From CAJXOW01 sp964421495 (GTDB taxonomy: Bacteria > Bacteroidota > Rhodothermia > Balneolales > Balneolaceae), in NCBI GenBank assembly GCA_964421495.1, contig CAYQXO010000034.1, positions 1 through 21,951 on the forward strand: a stretch of DNA of 21,951 bases, given 5' to 3'. The position numbers were made by a program, and so were the translations under genes. Below the pieces are notes generated by a model. It made no database searches. It was not told where the DNA came from and worked only from the letters and a program-made list of their open reading frames with translations. The first letter of the stretch is position 1; the number at the start of each line of letters is the position of its first letter. This document shows, in pieces, positions 1-8,242 of the stretch.

Positions 1-461
<461 letters not shown>

Positions 462-603
462 GCCTCCTATGGCTTGCACCCCGGCGGCCCCGCCGCCGGC
501 CTCGCGCGCCCCTTGTTGGTGGCTCGCTACTCGCTCCCCCATTCTGTCCGACATTCCGACCGGCCGACGGCGCCCGGCGCCGCCGGCCCCCCACATGGCA
601 TTT
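462..603 (+). other. 23S-5S internal transcribed spacer
   Basis: This roughly 140-base spacer separates the 23S and 5S genes. It is very GC-rich, with CGGC/GCCG blocks such as those at 482-500 and 560-590 that can fold on themselves and probably form rRNA processing stems. I found no tRNA cloverleaf in it. Confidence 0.7.
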
Positions 604-722
604 GCGATGTGGCGGCTCCAGCGAGGAGGTCCCACCCGTTCCCATCCCGAACACGGCCGTTAAGCTCCTCAGCGCCGATGGTACCGCCCTCCGGGCGGAA
701 GCGTAGGTCGCCGCCGCATCGC
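604..722 (+). rRNA. rrf: 5S ribosomal RNA
   Basis: The 5S signature is present: GGTCCCACCCGTTCCCATCC in the loop B/C region, then CGAACACGG, then the AAGC/GATGGTA region. The 5' end (GCGATGTGGCGGC) pairs with the 3' end (GCCGCCGCATCGC) to close helix I, giving about 119 nt, the usual 5S size. It lies 3' of the 23S gene in the normal bacterial order. The ends come from the terminal helix and could be off by one or two bases. Confidence 0.95.
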
Positions 723-730
723 CTTTTTTT
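716..730 (+). terminator. Probable rRNA operon terminator (5S end plus T-run)
   Basis: Seven consecutive T residues (724-730) follow the closing strand of 5S helix I almost immediately. This GC-rich stem plus T-run resembles an intrinsic terminator that uses the 5S end. No separate stem-loop lies between the 5S gene and the T-run. Confidence 0.4.
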
Positions 731-751
731 ATATACCCCCACCCTGCAATT

Positions 752-790
752 GATACCGGTTACCCCTACGCAATTCATCGCACCGGTATC
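752..790. repeat. 9-bp perfect inverted repeat downstream of the rRNA operon
   Basis: GATACCGGT (752-760) and ACCGGTATC (782-790) form a perfect 9-bp inverted repeat around a 21-base loop. A second short palindrome, CTCGTA/TACGAG (818-823 and 832-837), follows. Neither has a T-run after it. They may be operator-like, or a back-up transcription stop or processing site for the rRNA operon. No function can be assigned from sequence alone. Confidence 0.45.
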
Positions 791-839
791 TGAAATCATT
801 AAATGATAAATTCCTACCTCGTATATTATATTACGAGAC

Positions 840-1013
840 CCCTTTGACTTTGAAAAATTGGGGAGGCCTCTTCAGCCAGGGAAATTCAGCTGATAACTGC
901 TTTGCCAAATTACGAGTTCAAAAAACCGGATTGTAGATATGAATCACTTTTAGCCAGTAAGCTGAACATCCCAAGTGCTTCAGAGACCTCCCCAATTTTT
1001 CAAAGTCAAAGGG
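840..1013 (-). repeat. Structured repeat family R1, copy 1
   Basis: This 174-nt element is closed by 32-nt arms (840-871 and 982-1013) that pair with one mismatch. Inside the arms is the family core. On the - strand the core reads GAAGCACTTGGG then TTCAGCT, and on the far side AGCTGAATTTCCCTGGCTGAAG. The inner helix (TTCAGCT at 885-891, AGCTGAA at 960-966 on +) differs from copy 2 at one base pair, and both strands have changed. The strand given here is the one that carries GAAGCAYTTG near its 5' arm. On that strand the single arm mismatch becomes a G-U pair. The element fills most of the gap between the rRNA operon and the sirtuin gene. Confidence 0.8.
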
Positions 1014-1053
1014 AACACCATTCCATTTTTAATTTGAATAAATACCGCCTTGC

Positions 1054-1740
1054 ATGAGTAAATTGGTTACCGTATTGACAGGGGCCGGAATTAGTGCTGA
1101 CAGCGGACTTCCGACGTTTAGAGGGGAAGGTGGATTGTGGAAAGGCCATGATGCGCGAAAGTTGGCAACGCCTGAGGCATGGGAAGAAAATCCGGAAAGG
1201 GTTCTGGAATTCTACAATTACCGCCGACGATTGGTCGCCGAAGCGGAGCCCAATGCGGCCCACAAGGCCATGGCAAAACTCGAAGATGCCTGTGATATGG
1301 TTATTGTGACGCAGAATATTGATGACTTGCACGAACGGGCCGGATCCGAGAGAGTTTGGCACTTGCACGGTAATATAACGAAGGCGCGCAGTGTAAAGGA
1401 CGATGATACCATTATCGACATCGGTTATGAAGACATAGAACCGGGAGATACTGCCGAGGATGGGGGACAATTACGTCCCCATGTCGTCTGGTTCGGAGAA
1501 CGGGTGCATAATTTGCAAGCCTCCGTCAATCGAGTACAGAATACCGATATTCTCATCGTCATAGGAACGTCCCTGCAGGTATATCCGGCAGCGGGACTAG
1601 CGGATCAGGTCCCGAACACGGCAGAGAAATACGTCGTCGATCCCTCTATTCCAAATTTGAAAGATGACAACTGGAATCGCTATCCGGAAAAGGCGGCCGA
1701 CGAAGTCCCGAAACTCGTCAACGCTTTGCTGAAGAATTAA
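1054..1740 (+). CDS. NAD-dependent protein deacylase, sirtuin family (Sir2/CobB-like)
   Basis: This 228-residue protein is a compact sirtuin predicted to remove acyl groups from protein lysines with NAD+. Visible motifs are GAGIS (10-14) with GLPTFR (18-23) for NAD binding, TQNID (86-90), the catalytic His in HLHG (His105), and GTSLQV in the second half of the Rossmann fold. Tyr54 and Arg57 in FYNYRRR match the YxxR signature of class III sirtuins, which prefer succinyl- or malonyl-lysine. The usual zinc-binding CxxC pairs after HLHG are missing; the only Cys is Cys80. I infer a structural zinc-free variant of the family. It stands alone, with R1 repeats on both sides. The ATG at 1054 gives the expected N-terminus, without an obvious Shine-Dalgarno sequence. 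Confidence 0.93.
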   Translation: MSKLVTVLTGAGISADSGLPTFRGEGGLWKGHDARKLATPEAWEENPERVLEFYNYRRRLVAEAEPNAAHKAMAKLEDACDMVIVTQNIDDLHERAGSERVWHLHGNITKARSVKDDDTIIDIGYEDIEPGDTAEDGGQLRPHVVWFGERVHNLQASVNRVQNTDILIVIGTSLQVYPAAGLADQVPNTAEKYVVDPSIPNLKDDNWNRYPEKAADEVPKLVNALLKN

Positions 1741-1790
1741 TATGAGGTATAGAAAAAGAATACAAAGTACACATCCATCGATAGGCTTAT

Positions 1791-1949
1791 TGGTAAAGCG
1801 GGGGCAGGCCGGTCCGAAGCATTTGAATTATGCAGCCAGAAGCAAAAGTAGTAATCAATTTGGAAAGTGTGAAGTAAGGTGATGTGCGGGGTAGAGCAGC
1901 AGACGGCTGGATATTTCCAGCTTCGGATTGGCCTGCTCCCGCTTTACCA
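1791..1949 (+). repeat. Structured repeat family R1, copy 4 (divergent)
   Basis: Arms of 30 nt (1791-1820 and 1920-1949) pair along their full length, with three G-T positions that are G-U wobbles on the + strand. The core is diverged but recognisable: GAAGCATTTGAATT after the left arm, with CAGCC (1833-1837) facing GGCTG (1905-1909), and TTTCCAGCTTC before the right arm. The terminal helix is rich in GC and different in sequence from the other copies, yet both arms match each other. It begins 50 bases after the sirtuin stop codon. Confidence 0.7.
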
Positions 1950-2036
1950 CGATTTCTTATAATAAAAACTGATTCTGTACATTAGTAAGAGTTGTATAGC
2001 TAACACTTGGATACTATTCATAATAAAACAGGGAAT

Positions 2037-2951
2037 ATGGCGAATTCGGAACACAAGGCAACGGCTGACGAAAAAGAAGTACTTGAAAAATACCTGCTTC
2101 AATTCCTGAATCTGGAGAAACGTTTTCCCCTACTGCCAGGTATTGAGAATACCCAGGCTCTGGCTAACCTGGTGGGGCTGGAGAAGGGGGAGTTTGAAAA
2201 ATTGCGGGAGACCTACCGCAATAACGCTAAAAGCGCTGCTGAAGAGTTGCTTGAAGACCAGCAGGTAACCGGCTGGATCGACCAGCTTCCCTTCGAAGAA
2301 AATGACACGATCGTGGCGCTGGGAGATTCCATTACGGACGATCTGCAGGGCTGGTTTTCCATCCTCGAGCATGTCCTCTCGATAACGGTACCCCAGGCCA
2401 ACTTTACGTTTGTCAATGCGGGGGTCTCGTATGAAACGAGTTCGGAGGCGCTGCAGCGATTTAATCGCGATGTTATTGATCACGATCCGGATTGGGTAAT
2501 CGTTGCACTGGGCACGTTCGACATGCAGCGGCTGCATATCGCCCCGGACCGTACCCTGGTCTCCCTGGCGGATTTCTGGGAGAATACGAACACCATCGAG
2601 CAAAACGTGGGAGATCTCACCGATAACCCCGTCATCTGGCTGACGCCGCCCCCGGTCATCACGGAAATGATGCAAAAAATGCGATTCTTTGACTATGATA
2701 TCTTTGAAGAGGATCTGCAGAATATCCGTGAAATACTTGCCGGCAAGGTGGGCTATATTGTGGATCCGCTGGGACAGCGAATGACCGACGAAGGAGATCA
2801 GCCGGATGCCTGGAATTATCTGAGTGACGGAGTGCACCCCTCGATCTCGGGACACGTTAACACCGTGCACTCGCTCCTCAAAAACCTGGCCGAATCAGAA
2901 CCCCGGGAGGGAGCCAGCCTGGATTCAAACCGCGAAATATCGGACAATTGA
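2037..2951 (+). CDS. SGNH/GDSL-like hydrolase family protein (lipase/esterase fold)
   Basis: This predicted soluble protein of 304 residues probably has an SGNH-hydrolase domain after a helical N-terminal region of about 90 residues. Block I is GDSI with the nucleophile at about Ser98. Block II is the Gly in NAGVS. Block V is DGVHPS with the Asp264/His267 pair. Block III, normally GxND, reads GTFD (about 159-162), so the oxyanion Asn is replaced by Phe. An esterase or acyl-hydrolase role is likely from the fold, but the substrate is unknown. I chose the ATG at 2037, preceded by AGGGAAT. The frame is also open from a TTG at 2007, which would add ten residues. No secretion signal is seen. It is a single gene between R1 copy 4 and a convergent lipoprotein gene. 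Confidence 0.8.
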   Translation: MANSEHKATADEKEVLEKYLLQFLNLEKRFPLLPGIENTQALANLVGLEKGEFEKLRETYRNNAKSAAEELLEDQQVTGWIDQLPFEENDTIVALGDSITDDLQGWFSILEHVLSITVPQANFTFVNAGVSYETSSEALQRFNRDVIDHDPDWVIVALGTFDMQRLHIAPDRTLVSLADFWENTNTIEQNVGDLTDNPVIWLTPPPVITEMMQKMRFFDYDIFEEDLQNIREILAGKVGYIVDPLGQRMTDEGDQPDAWNYLSDGVHPSISGHVNTVHSLLKNLAESEPREGASLDSNREISDN

Positions 2952-2980
2952 CTCGTTGCAGCGGGATGAGGGTACAAACT

Positions 2981-3661
2981 TTATAACCGCACGGAAACCT
3001 CGACCATAGACAGGCTCAGCCCGGTTTTGCGGTCAATGTGCCGTGAACCCATTTTTTTGAAGGAATAGATTTGAGGTTGAAGAAAGGTGAGGCGGGTTTG
3101 TTCCCGCTGAAGGGACAGCCAGTACGTGGAATTGGAACGGGGGGACAGGGTCGAGGCCATCTGTGTGGTCCGGCTTGATAAATAAAAGGCATCCATCATT
3201 CCAAACAGAAAACCGCCCCAGACGCCGGCACCGGCCCCATACTGAATGCCTTCGATAATGGGTTCGTTCTCCATCAGCTTGATGGCCGTTCCGATAATTG
3301 CGCCGGTGGCGCCGCCGTATATCGAGTCCAGCAGGATAATAATAGTCGTGACGTCCCCCCGGTTGAACGTTCCGTCGATCATGTATGTTTGACCTTCGGC
3401 CGTACGAGCTACATCATGGGCGCCAATGGCCAGCCCCCCCAACGTACCGAGGCCCACCCCAAACCGTGCAGGGGCGAAATCGTCCGAGTCCTGAAGCGCC
3501 ATCGTAGCTCCCCCTAACAGCCCTCCCGTCATCGCTCCGTTAAACGTATTGGATGCCAGGGTTTTGAGTTGTTGCGCTTTAGCGGGGTACGTCGTACAGC
3601 TCATCAGTATAATGAGGCTGAAAACAAGTAAGGAAGTGAATCGACGGTCGGAAGACGACAT
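2981..3661 (-). CDS. Predicted glycine-rich lipoprotein of unknown function
   Basis: I do not recognise this 226-residue protein. The start chosen, ATG at 3661, gives a clean lipoprotein signal: basic RR, a hydrophobic stretch, then the lipobox LMS-Cys22. A start 20 residues upstream at 3721 is possible but would place 20 extra, poorly hydrophobic residues before the signal. A signal peptidase I site near AKAQQ is an alternative. The mature part has small-residue-rich segments (GAMTGGLLGGA, GLGTLGGLAIGA, GGATGAIIGTA, GAGAGVWGGFLFG) like glycine-zipper membrane regions. The C-terminal 50 residues are basic and polar. It is probably envelope-associated. It converges with the SGNH hydrolase gene, whose stop is 29 bases away. 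Confidence 0.65.
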   Translation of the reverse strand: MSSSDRRFTSLLVFSLIILMSCTTYPAKAQQLKTLASNTFNGAMTGGLLGGATMALQDSDDFAPARFGVGLGTLGGLAIGAHDVARTAEGQTYMIDGTFNRGDVTTIIILLDSIYGGATGAIIGTAIKLMENEPIIEGIQYGAGAGVWGGFLFGMMDAFYLSSRTTQMASTLSPRSNSTYWLSLQREQTRLTFLQPQIYSFKKMGSRHIDRKTGLSLSMVEVSVRL

Positions 3662-3921
3662 GAGCAAGGTTTTTGGTTTCAGTGAATGATGCGAGTGCGT
3701 GTTTATTGCAAAAATTTCCATTTCCTGAATCGTAAATCGTTTTTGTGAATCCCCCGGACAGGCAGATCACATGTCCGTATATAATACGGTTTTCTGATTG
3801 AAGGATATGGGTAACTTTCATTTCATTTTTATAGCGTCGTTTGAGTATCTTGCTTTTCGCCGCTTGATGCAAATGCATCTGACCCATACGTGGGGATTTT
3901 CAAGGCAATCATACTATAATT

Positions 3922-4614
3922 TTATTCGGGATCCTGGCGGGCAACGGGCAGGATCTGTCCACTGTAATACGTGTGACCCTCAAGCGCGAAGTCTGCTATA
4001 TACGCACCCATTTGGGATGCACTCACCGGAGCTTCCACACCGGGAAAGGCCTCTTCCAGCATTTCAGTCTGAACCATTCCCAGGCAGAGGGCGTTGCAGG
4101 TGAGGGATTGGTCGGAAAATTCGGCCGATAGACATTCGGTCAATATGCTGAGTCCGCCTTTAGCCACCGAATAGGCCGTCAGACCGGGGAATTTGGCACT
4201 GCCCTGATAGCCCGACATGCTGCTGATATTGACGATATGGGCCCCATCTGCCATCCGGCTCATCGTTTTTTGAATAAGTTGTACGGGAGCCATCAGGTTT
4301 ACCTGCAGCATCCGCTCCCAATCTCCGGGTTCCAGTTCTTCAAAGGATTTGTTGACCAATGCTCCCGCCCCGTTAACAAGGGCGTCCAGGGTGATTTTAT
4401 TTTCTACGAGCGACATAACCAGCCTATCTACCTCACCGGAGTTGGTAAGATCGGCGGGATGCGCCGTTATGGTGGACGCTTGTTGCGACAACTTTTCCAG
4501 TCGGTCCTCGCTTCGCGCAACCGCGATTACGCGATGGTTCCGCTCGGCCAGATACAATGCCGCTTCGTATCCCATCCCCCGGCTGGCTCCGGTAATTAAA
4601 ATATGTTTGGACAT
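3922..4614 (-). CDS. Short-chain dehydrogenase/reductase (SDR), classical type
   Basis: This 230-residue NAD(P)-dependent oxidoreductase has the classical SDR motifs: TGASRGMG (8-15) for cofactor binding, NGAG (81-84, normally NNAG), ISS at 130-132 with the catalytic Ser, and YSVAK with Tyr148 and Lys152. After the first strand the VARS segment suggests NADP preference, but this is an inference. The ATG at 4614 is preferred because MSKHILITG is a textbook SDR N-terminus. A frame open to 4722 would add 36 residues that do not belong to the fold. The substrate cannot be predicted. About 260 bases without a gene separate its end from the lipoprotein start. Its 5' side faces the divergent aminotransferase gene. 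Confidence 0.88.
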   Translation of the reverse strand: MSKHILITGASRGMGYEAALYLAERNHRVIAVARSEDRLEKLSQQASTITAHPADLTNSGEVDRLVMSLVENKITLDALVNGAGALVNKSFEELEPGDWERMLQVNLMAPVQLIQKTMSRMADGAHIVNISSMSGYQGSAKFPGLTAYSVAKGGLSILTECLSAEFSDQSLTCNALCLGMVQTEMLEEAFPGVEAPVSASQMGAYIADFALEGHTYYSGQILPVARQDPE

Positions 4615-4808
4615 AAGAGTTTTACAAATTGCGTTTAAATTTTTCCAGTATCTGCCATGGGTTTGCCCCGGTTTTTCAAAGATCACTCTAAATATGATAG
4701 GGATAATACGGTACGGATACAACAGACCGGCGACGGCGGCTTATTTTCTTAAATGTCGTTTTTTAACCATATTTCAAAAAACGGGAACGATATATTAAAG
4801 ATACGACT

Positions 4809-5921
4809 ATGACTTCTAAGAGAGCTCGCGAGTTGGTTCCGTCGTATATTGAGGAACTGCAAGCCTATAAACCGGGAAAAAGTATGCAGGAGATCCGGGA
4901 GCTTTACAATCCTCCGCGCATCTCCAAGCTGGCATCCAATGAAAACCGGTGGGGCCACACGCCGAAAGTGGAGGAGAGACTGACCCGTGAATTGGTCGAC
5001 GCACATAACTACCCGGATGCCGGTGCCCGCGCATTGCGCGAAAAGCTGGCGGATATCTATGATTTACAGTTGAACAACATCGTCCTGGGCAATGGTTCGG
5101 AGAGTTTACTTTCGATCATCGCCAAAACGTTTTTCCTGGACGATGAACATGCCGTCACGGCGCAGGGGACCTTTGTGGGATTCTTTATCCAGGCGCGGAT
5201 ACGGGGTATCGAGGTGAAGCGGGTGCCGTTGACCGAGAAGTATCGTTTCGATGTAGAGGGGCTGCTGGAGGAGATGAATGAGCACACCAAGATGGTGTAT
5301 ATAGCCAATCCAAATAATCCTACGGGCACGTATATCACCGAGGATGAGTTCGAATATTTGATGGATCATCTTCCGAAGCAGACCTTCGTGGTTATGGATG
5401 AGGCCTACTTTGAGTTTGCGCGGGACCTGGAGGATTATCCGAATTCGATGGACTACCGGCTCGATCATGTGATTACCCTCCGAACCTTTTCGAAAGCTTA
5501 CGGACTCGCCGGTTTCCGGATTGGCTACGCGATGGGCGAGTCGTCTCTTATCGACTATATGTACAAGACCAAATTGGTGTTTGAACCTTCCATGCCGGCC
5601 CAAAAAGCGGCCCTGGCGGCGCTGGAAGACGAGGCGTTTCTGGAGAAAACCATCGATCGTACCCGGGAGGCTCGGGATCGACTGTACCATATCCTCGAAG
5701 AAAATAATTTGACGTATATTCCTTCCTGCGCGAATTCAGTTTTGTTATTGATGAAATCGGCGCAAGAAGCCGAGACACTTGCTCATGAGATGATGCAGAA
5801 AGGGGTGATCCTGAGGCCGCTGGCCGGTTTCGGCATGCCGCGGGGGATTCGCATCACGGTAGGTACCAGGGAAGACATGGATCATTTTGAGGAAGCGCTG
5901 AATGAGGTATGGCAAGACTAG
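4809..5921 (+). CDS. PLP-dependent aminotransferase, histidinol-phosphate aminotransferase family
   Basis: This 370-residue fold-type I aminotransferase closely follows the HisC pattern: LASNEN near 42-47, NGSES near 95-99, NPNNPTG near 166-172, and DEAYFEF near 196-202. The PLP lysine is Lys229 in TFSKAYGLAGFRIGY, and the C-terminal arginine region reads GMPRGIRITVGT. The length is normal for HisC. There are no his genes nearby, so the true substrate could be histidinol phosphate or an aromatic amino acid. Many free-standing HisC homologues act on phenylalanine or tyrosine, which would fit loosely with the phenylacetate genes further along, but this is speculation. The ATG at 4809 aligns with the expected N-terminus. 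It is transcribed away from the SDR gene. Confidence 0.85.
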   Translation: MTSKRARELVPSYIEELQAYKPGKSMQEIRELYNPPRISKLASNENRWGHTPKVEERLTRELVDAHNYPDAGARALREKLADIYDLQLNNIVLGNGSESLLSIIAKTFFLDDEHAVTAQGTFVGFFIQARIRGIEVKRVPLTEKYRFDVEGLLEEMNEHTKMVYIANPNNPTGTYITEDEFEYLMDHLPKQTFVVMDEAYFEFARDLEDYPNSMDYRLDHVITLRTFSKAYGLAGFRIGYAMGESSLIDYMYKTKLVFEPSMPAQKAALAALEDEAFLEKTIDRTREARDRLYHILEENNLTYIPSCANSVLLLMKSAQEAETLAHEMMQKGVILRPLAGFGMPRGIRITVGTREDMDHFEEALNEVWQD

Positions 5922-5937
5922 CCCGAATTTCCTGGCG

Positions 5938-6095
5938 TGTGACGGGTGAAGCGCTTCTTATGAAACGCACCGAGCTTCAGCGATTATCGTGTTATCGCAC
6001 AGAACGGGGTGCTACCCACTGAGTGCACCGAGCGTCATCGATTCCCGCGGAGCGCACTGAGTGGAGCGAAATCCGGGCTGGGTCGTTAAGGAGTC
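5938..6095. repeat. Degenerate repeats (family R2) between aminotransferase and E1 genes
   Basis: This non-coding stretch contains reiterated short units. GCACCGAGC occurs at about 5968 and again at about 6021 as GCACCGAGCGTCATCGATT, and CACTGAGTG occurs twice. The same unit appears at 18415-18437 as GCACCGAGCGTTAGCGATT. GAGCGAAATC also recurs. It is a dispersed, decayed repeat of unknown origin. Confidence 0.5.
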
Positions 6096-6124
6096 TGCTA
6101 ATATCAATGTAGAAATCCGTTATT

Positions 6125-8191
6125 ATGAAGTATGACGATATAGAGTGGGAAACGATAGTTCGCAATGTTCTGCGTTCGCGACTTATGGATGAACTGGAGG
6201 AGGAAGAGCTGGTACCCAATAACGAAACGATGTACCAGTTTTCGGCAAAGGGCCATGAGTTGGGACAGGTGGTGCTGGGAAGTTTGATTTCCAACGAGTG
6301 GGATGCGGTTAGCGCTTATTATCGATCCCGACCGTTGTTGATCAGCCTCGGGTTGTCGCTTGCAGATGCGCTGGCGGCTCCCATGGCCAGGGCGGGAGGG
6401 TACAGTGACGGCAGAGATATCGGCGTGGTCTGCAATATGCCCGGGAGAGACGGACCCATGGTTTTGCCGATGGCCGGTGATGTAGGGTCTCAATACACCC
6501 CGGCGGCCGGCTGGGCACAGGCCCTCACCTATCGAAGTGAATATCTGGGAGAAAAAGAGAACGACGATGGTATAGCGGTGGTATTGGGAGGGGATGGCTC
6601 GGTGGCAACCAACGGATTCTGGTCTGCCCTGAATATAGTGACGACGCTCGATTTGCCGTGTCTTTTCTATATTGAGGATAACCGCTATGGATTGTCCGTA
6701 CCGTCCGGGTTTCAGACCCCGGGAGGAAATATTGCCAAAAATCTGTATTCGTTTAAAAATCTGCGGGTTTACGACGGGGACGGATCCGACCCGGAGGAGG
6801 TGGCCGATAAAATGGGAGAGGCGGTCGAACGGGTCAGGACGCGGCGGAGTCCCACACTGATTCGCCTGCAAGTCCCCCGATTATGCGGGCACGCCTACCA
6901 TGATAACCAGGCCTATAAAGACGAGGAGCTTATAGAAAAGGAGTGGGAGCGGGATCCGGAGCGGAAGCTGAAAGAGTGGCTGTTCGAGCGAGGATGGACC
7001 GAACGGCAGTGGAACGAAATCCGAAAACAGGTGGAAACGGAGCTGCGGACGGCTTTGTCGAACGTGCGTTCGCGGCCCGATCCGGATCCTGAAAAAGCCC
7101 ATAAATTTGTTTTTACGGAATACACCGACGAAGGGCAGCCGATTCTTCAGCAGCAGGGCGGTATACATGTTGAGGGACACGATTTTCCCTCGTCTTCGAC
7201 CCGACCGGCTACGGAGGGTCAGCGGGTGAATATTGTTGAAGCCGAGCGACGAACCCTCGAGTATGAGTTGGAGACCAACGACAAGTTGTTGGTCTTCGGG
7301 GAAGATGTGGGAAAAAAAGGCGGGGTCCACGCCGTTACCCGGGGACTGCAACTCACATTCGGTGAACAACGCGTTTTCGATACGAGCCTGTCGGAAGAGG
7401 GAATTGTCGGCAGGGCGTTGGGCATGGCCTATGCGGGTTTGATGCCGGTGGCCGAGATTCAGTTCCGCAAGTATGCCGATCCCGCTACCGAGCCCATTCG
7501 AAACTGCGGTACGGTACGATGGCGCACGGCCAATAACTTTGCGGCTCCCATGGTAATTCGCATGCCCGGGGGATTTGCCCGGGTCGGCGATCCCTGGCAC
7601 AGTATCTGCAATGAAGTCGACTTTCTGCATATGGTGGGATGGCAGCTCGCATTTCCCTCGAATGCTGCAGATGCCGCCGGTTTGCTGCGGTCCGCCATGC
7701 GCAGTAATAATCCCACGATTTTCTTTGAGCATCGCAATCTGCTGGACGCCCGGCAGGCCCGCCGACCTTATCCCGGCGATCAATATGTGGTTCCGTTCGG
7801 GAAGGCCAACAGGGTTTTGGAAGGAGATGAATTGACGGTTGTTACCTGGGGGGCGATGCTCGATCGTTGCCGCAGTGCCGCCGAAGATGCTGGTATTTCG
7901 GTCGACTTGATCGATCTTAGGACGCTTATGCCGTGGGACCGGGAAAGGGTGATGGATTCGTTGGAAAAAACGAACAGATGTGTTATCGTTCATGAGGATA
8001 CGATAACCGCTGGTTTTGGGGCGGAGATCAGTGCTTACTTATCCGATACGGGGTTTGAATTGCTGGATGCACCCATTCGACGAGTAGCTATGCCTGATGT
8101 TCCCGTTCCCTTTAATCCAGGATTGATGGATGCAGTGATGCCCACCGAGGATCGTATTCAATCCGTGTTTGAAGAAGTGGTTCAATTTTAG
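6125..8191 (+). CDS. 2-oxoacid dehydrogenase E1 component, fused alpha and beta subunits (thiamine diphosphate-dependent)
   Basis: This 688-residue protein joins an E1-alpha-like half (about 1-340) to an E1-beta-like half (about 366-688). It is expected to decarboxylate a 2-oxoacid and pass the acyl group to the lipoyl domain of an E2 partner. The alpha half has the ThDP/Mg motif GDG (156-158) ending at Asn186 in YIEDN. The beta half has GEDVGKKGG, a DTSLSEEGIVG segment and FRKYADPA, typical of branched-chain and pyruvate E1-beta. A polar, proline- and glutamine-rich linker lies at about 320-365. Fused E1 proteins of this size are common in the Bacteroidota group and are often annotated as branched-chain or pyruvate-type. 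The substrate is not decided by sequence here. No E2 or E3 gene is adjacent. Confidence 0.88.
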   Translation: MKYDDIEWETIVRNVLRSRLMDELEEEELVPNNETMYQFSAKGHELGQVVLGSLISNEWDAVSAYYRSRPLLISLGLSLADALAAPMARAGGYSDGRDIGVVCNMPGRDGPMVLPMAGDVGSQYTPAAGWAQALTYRSEYLGEKENDDGIAVVLGGDGSVATNGFWSALNIVTTLDLPCLFYIEDNRYGLSVPSGFQTPGGNIAKNLYSFKNLRVYDGDGSDPEEVADKMGEAVERVRTRRSPTLIRLQVPRLCGHAYHDNQAYKDEELIEKEWERDPERKLKEWLFERGWTERQWNEIRKQVETELRTALSNVRSRPDPDPEKAHKFVFTEYTDEGQPILQQQGGIHVEGHDFPSSSTRPATEGQRVNIVEAERRTLEYELETNDKLLVFGEDVGKKGGVHAVTRGLQLTFGEQRVFDTSLSEEGIVGRALGMAYAGLMPVAEIQFRKYADPATEPIRNCGTVRWRTANNFAAPMVIRMPGGFARVGDPWHSICNEVDFLHMVGWQLAFPSNAADAAGLLRSAMRSNNPTIFFEHRNLLDARQARRPYPGDQYVVPFGKANRVLEGDELTVVTWGAMLDRCRSAAEDAGISVDLIDLRTLMPWDRERVMDSLEKTNRCVIVHEDTITAGFGAEISAYLSDTGFELLDAPIRRVAMPDVPVPFNPGLMDAVMPTEDRIQSVFEEVVQF

Positions 8192-8242
8192 ACACCGTCG
8201 TACGTGCAACGAATTACCGGCAAAAAGGAAGGATTTATTTGA

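Larger units (their letters stand above)
723..1053. other. Intergenic region, 5S to sirtuin gene (331 bases)
   Basis: From left to right this gap holds a T-run, a 9-bp inverted repeat, a short palindrome, R1 copy 1, and about 40 bases of AT-rich leader before the sirtuin start. No convincing coding frame is present. No clear Shine-Dalgarno sequence precedes the ATG at 1054, which fits the weak leaders common in the Bacteroidota group. Confidence 0.6.

Noticed and set aside
462..603. tRNA in the 23S-5S spacer
   Set aside because: No cloverleaf, T-loop GTTCGA-type motif or CCA-adjacent acceptor stem could be found.
840..1013. R1 as a simple intrinsic terminator or as 6S RNA
   Set aside because: The helix is far too long, has a conserved inner core and no T-run after it. 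6S RNA is normally single-copy and lacks such copy-specific perfect closing arms.
2130..2870. A 246-codon frame on the - strand
   Set aside because: It is antisense to the SGNH hydrolase, and its composition and lack of motifs mark it as a shadow.
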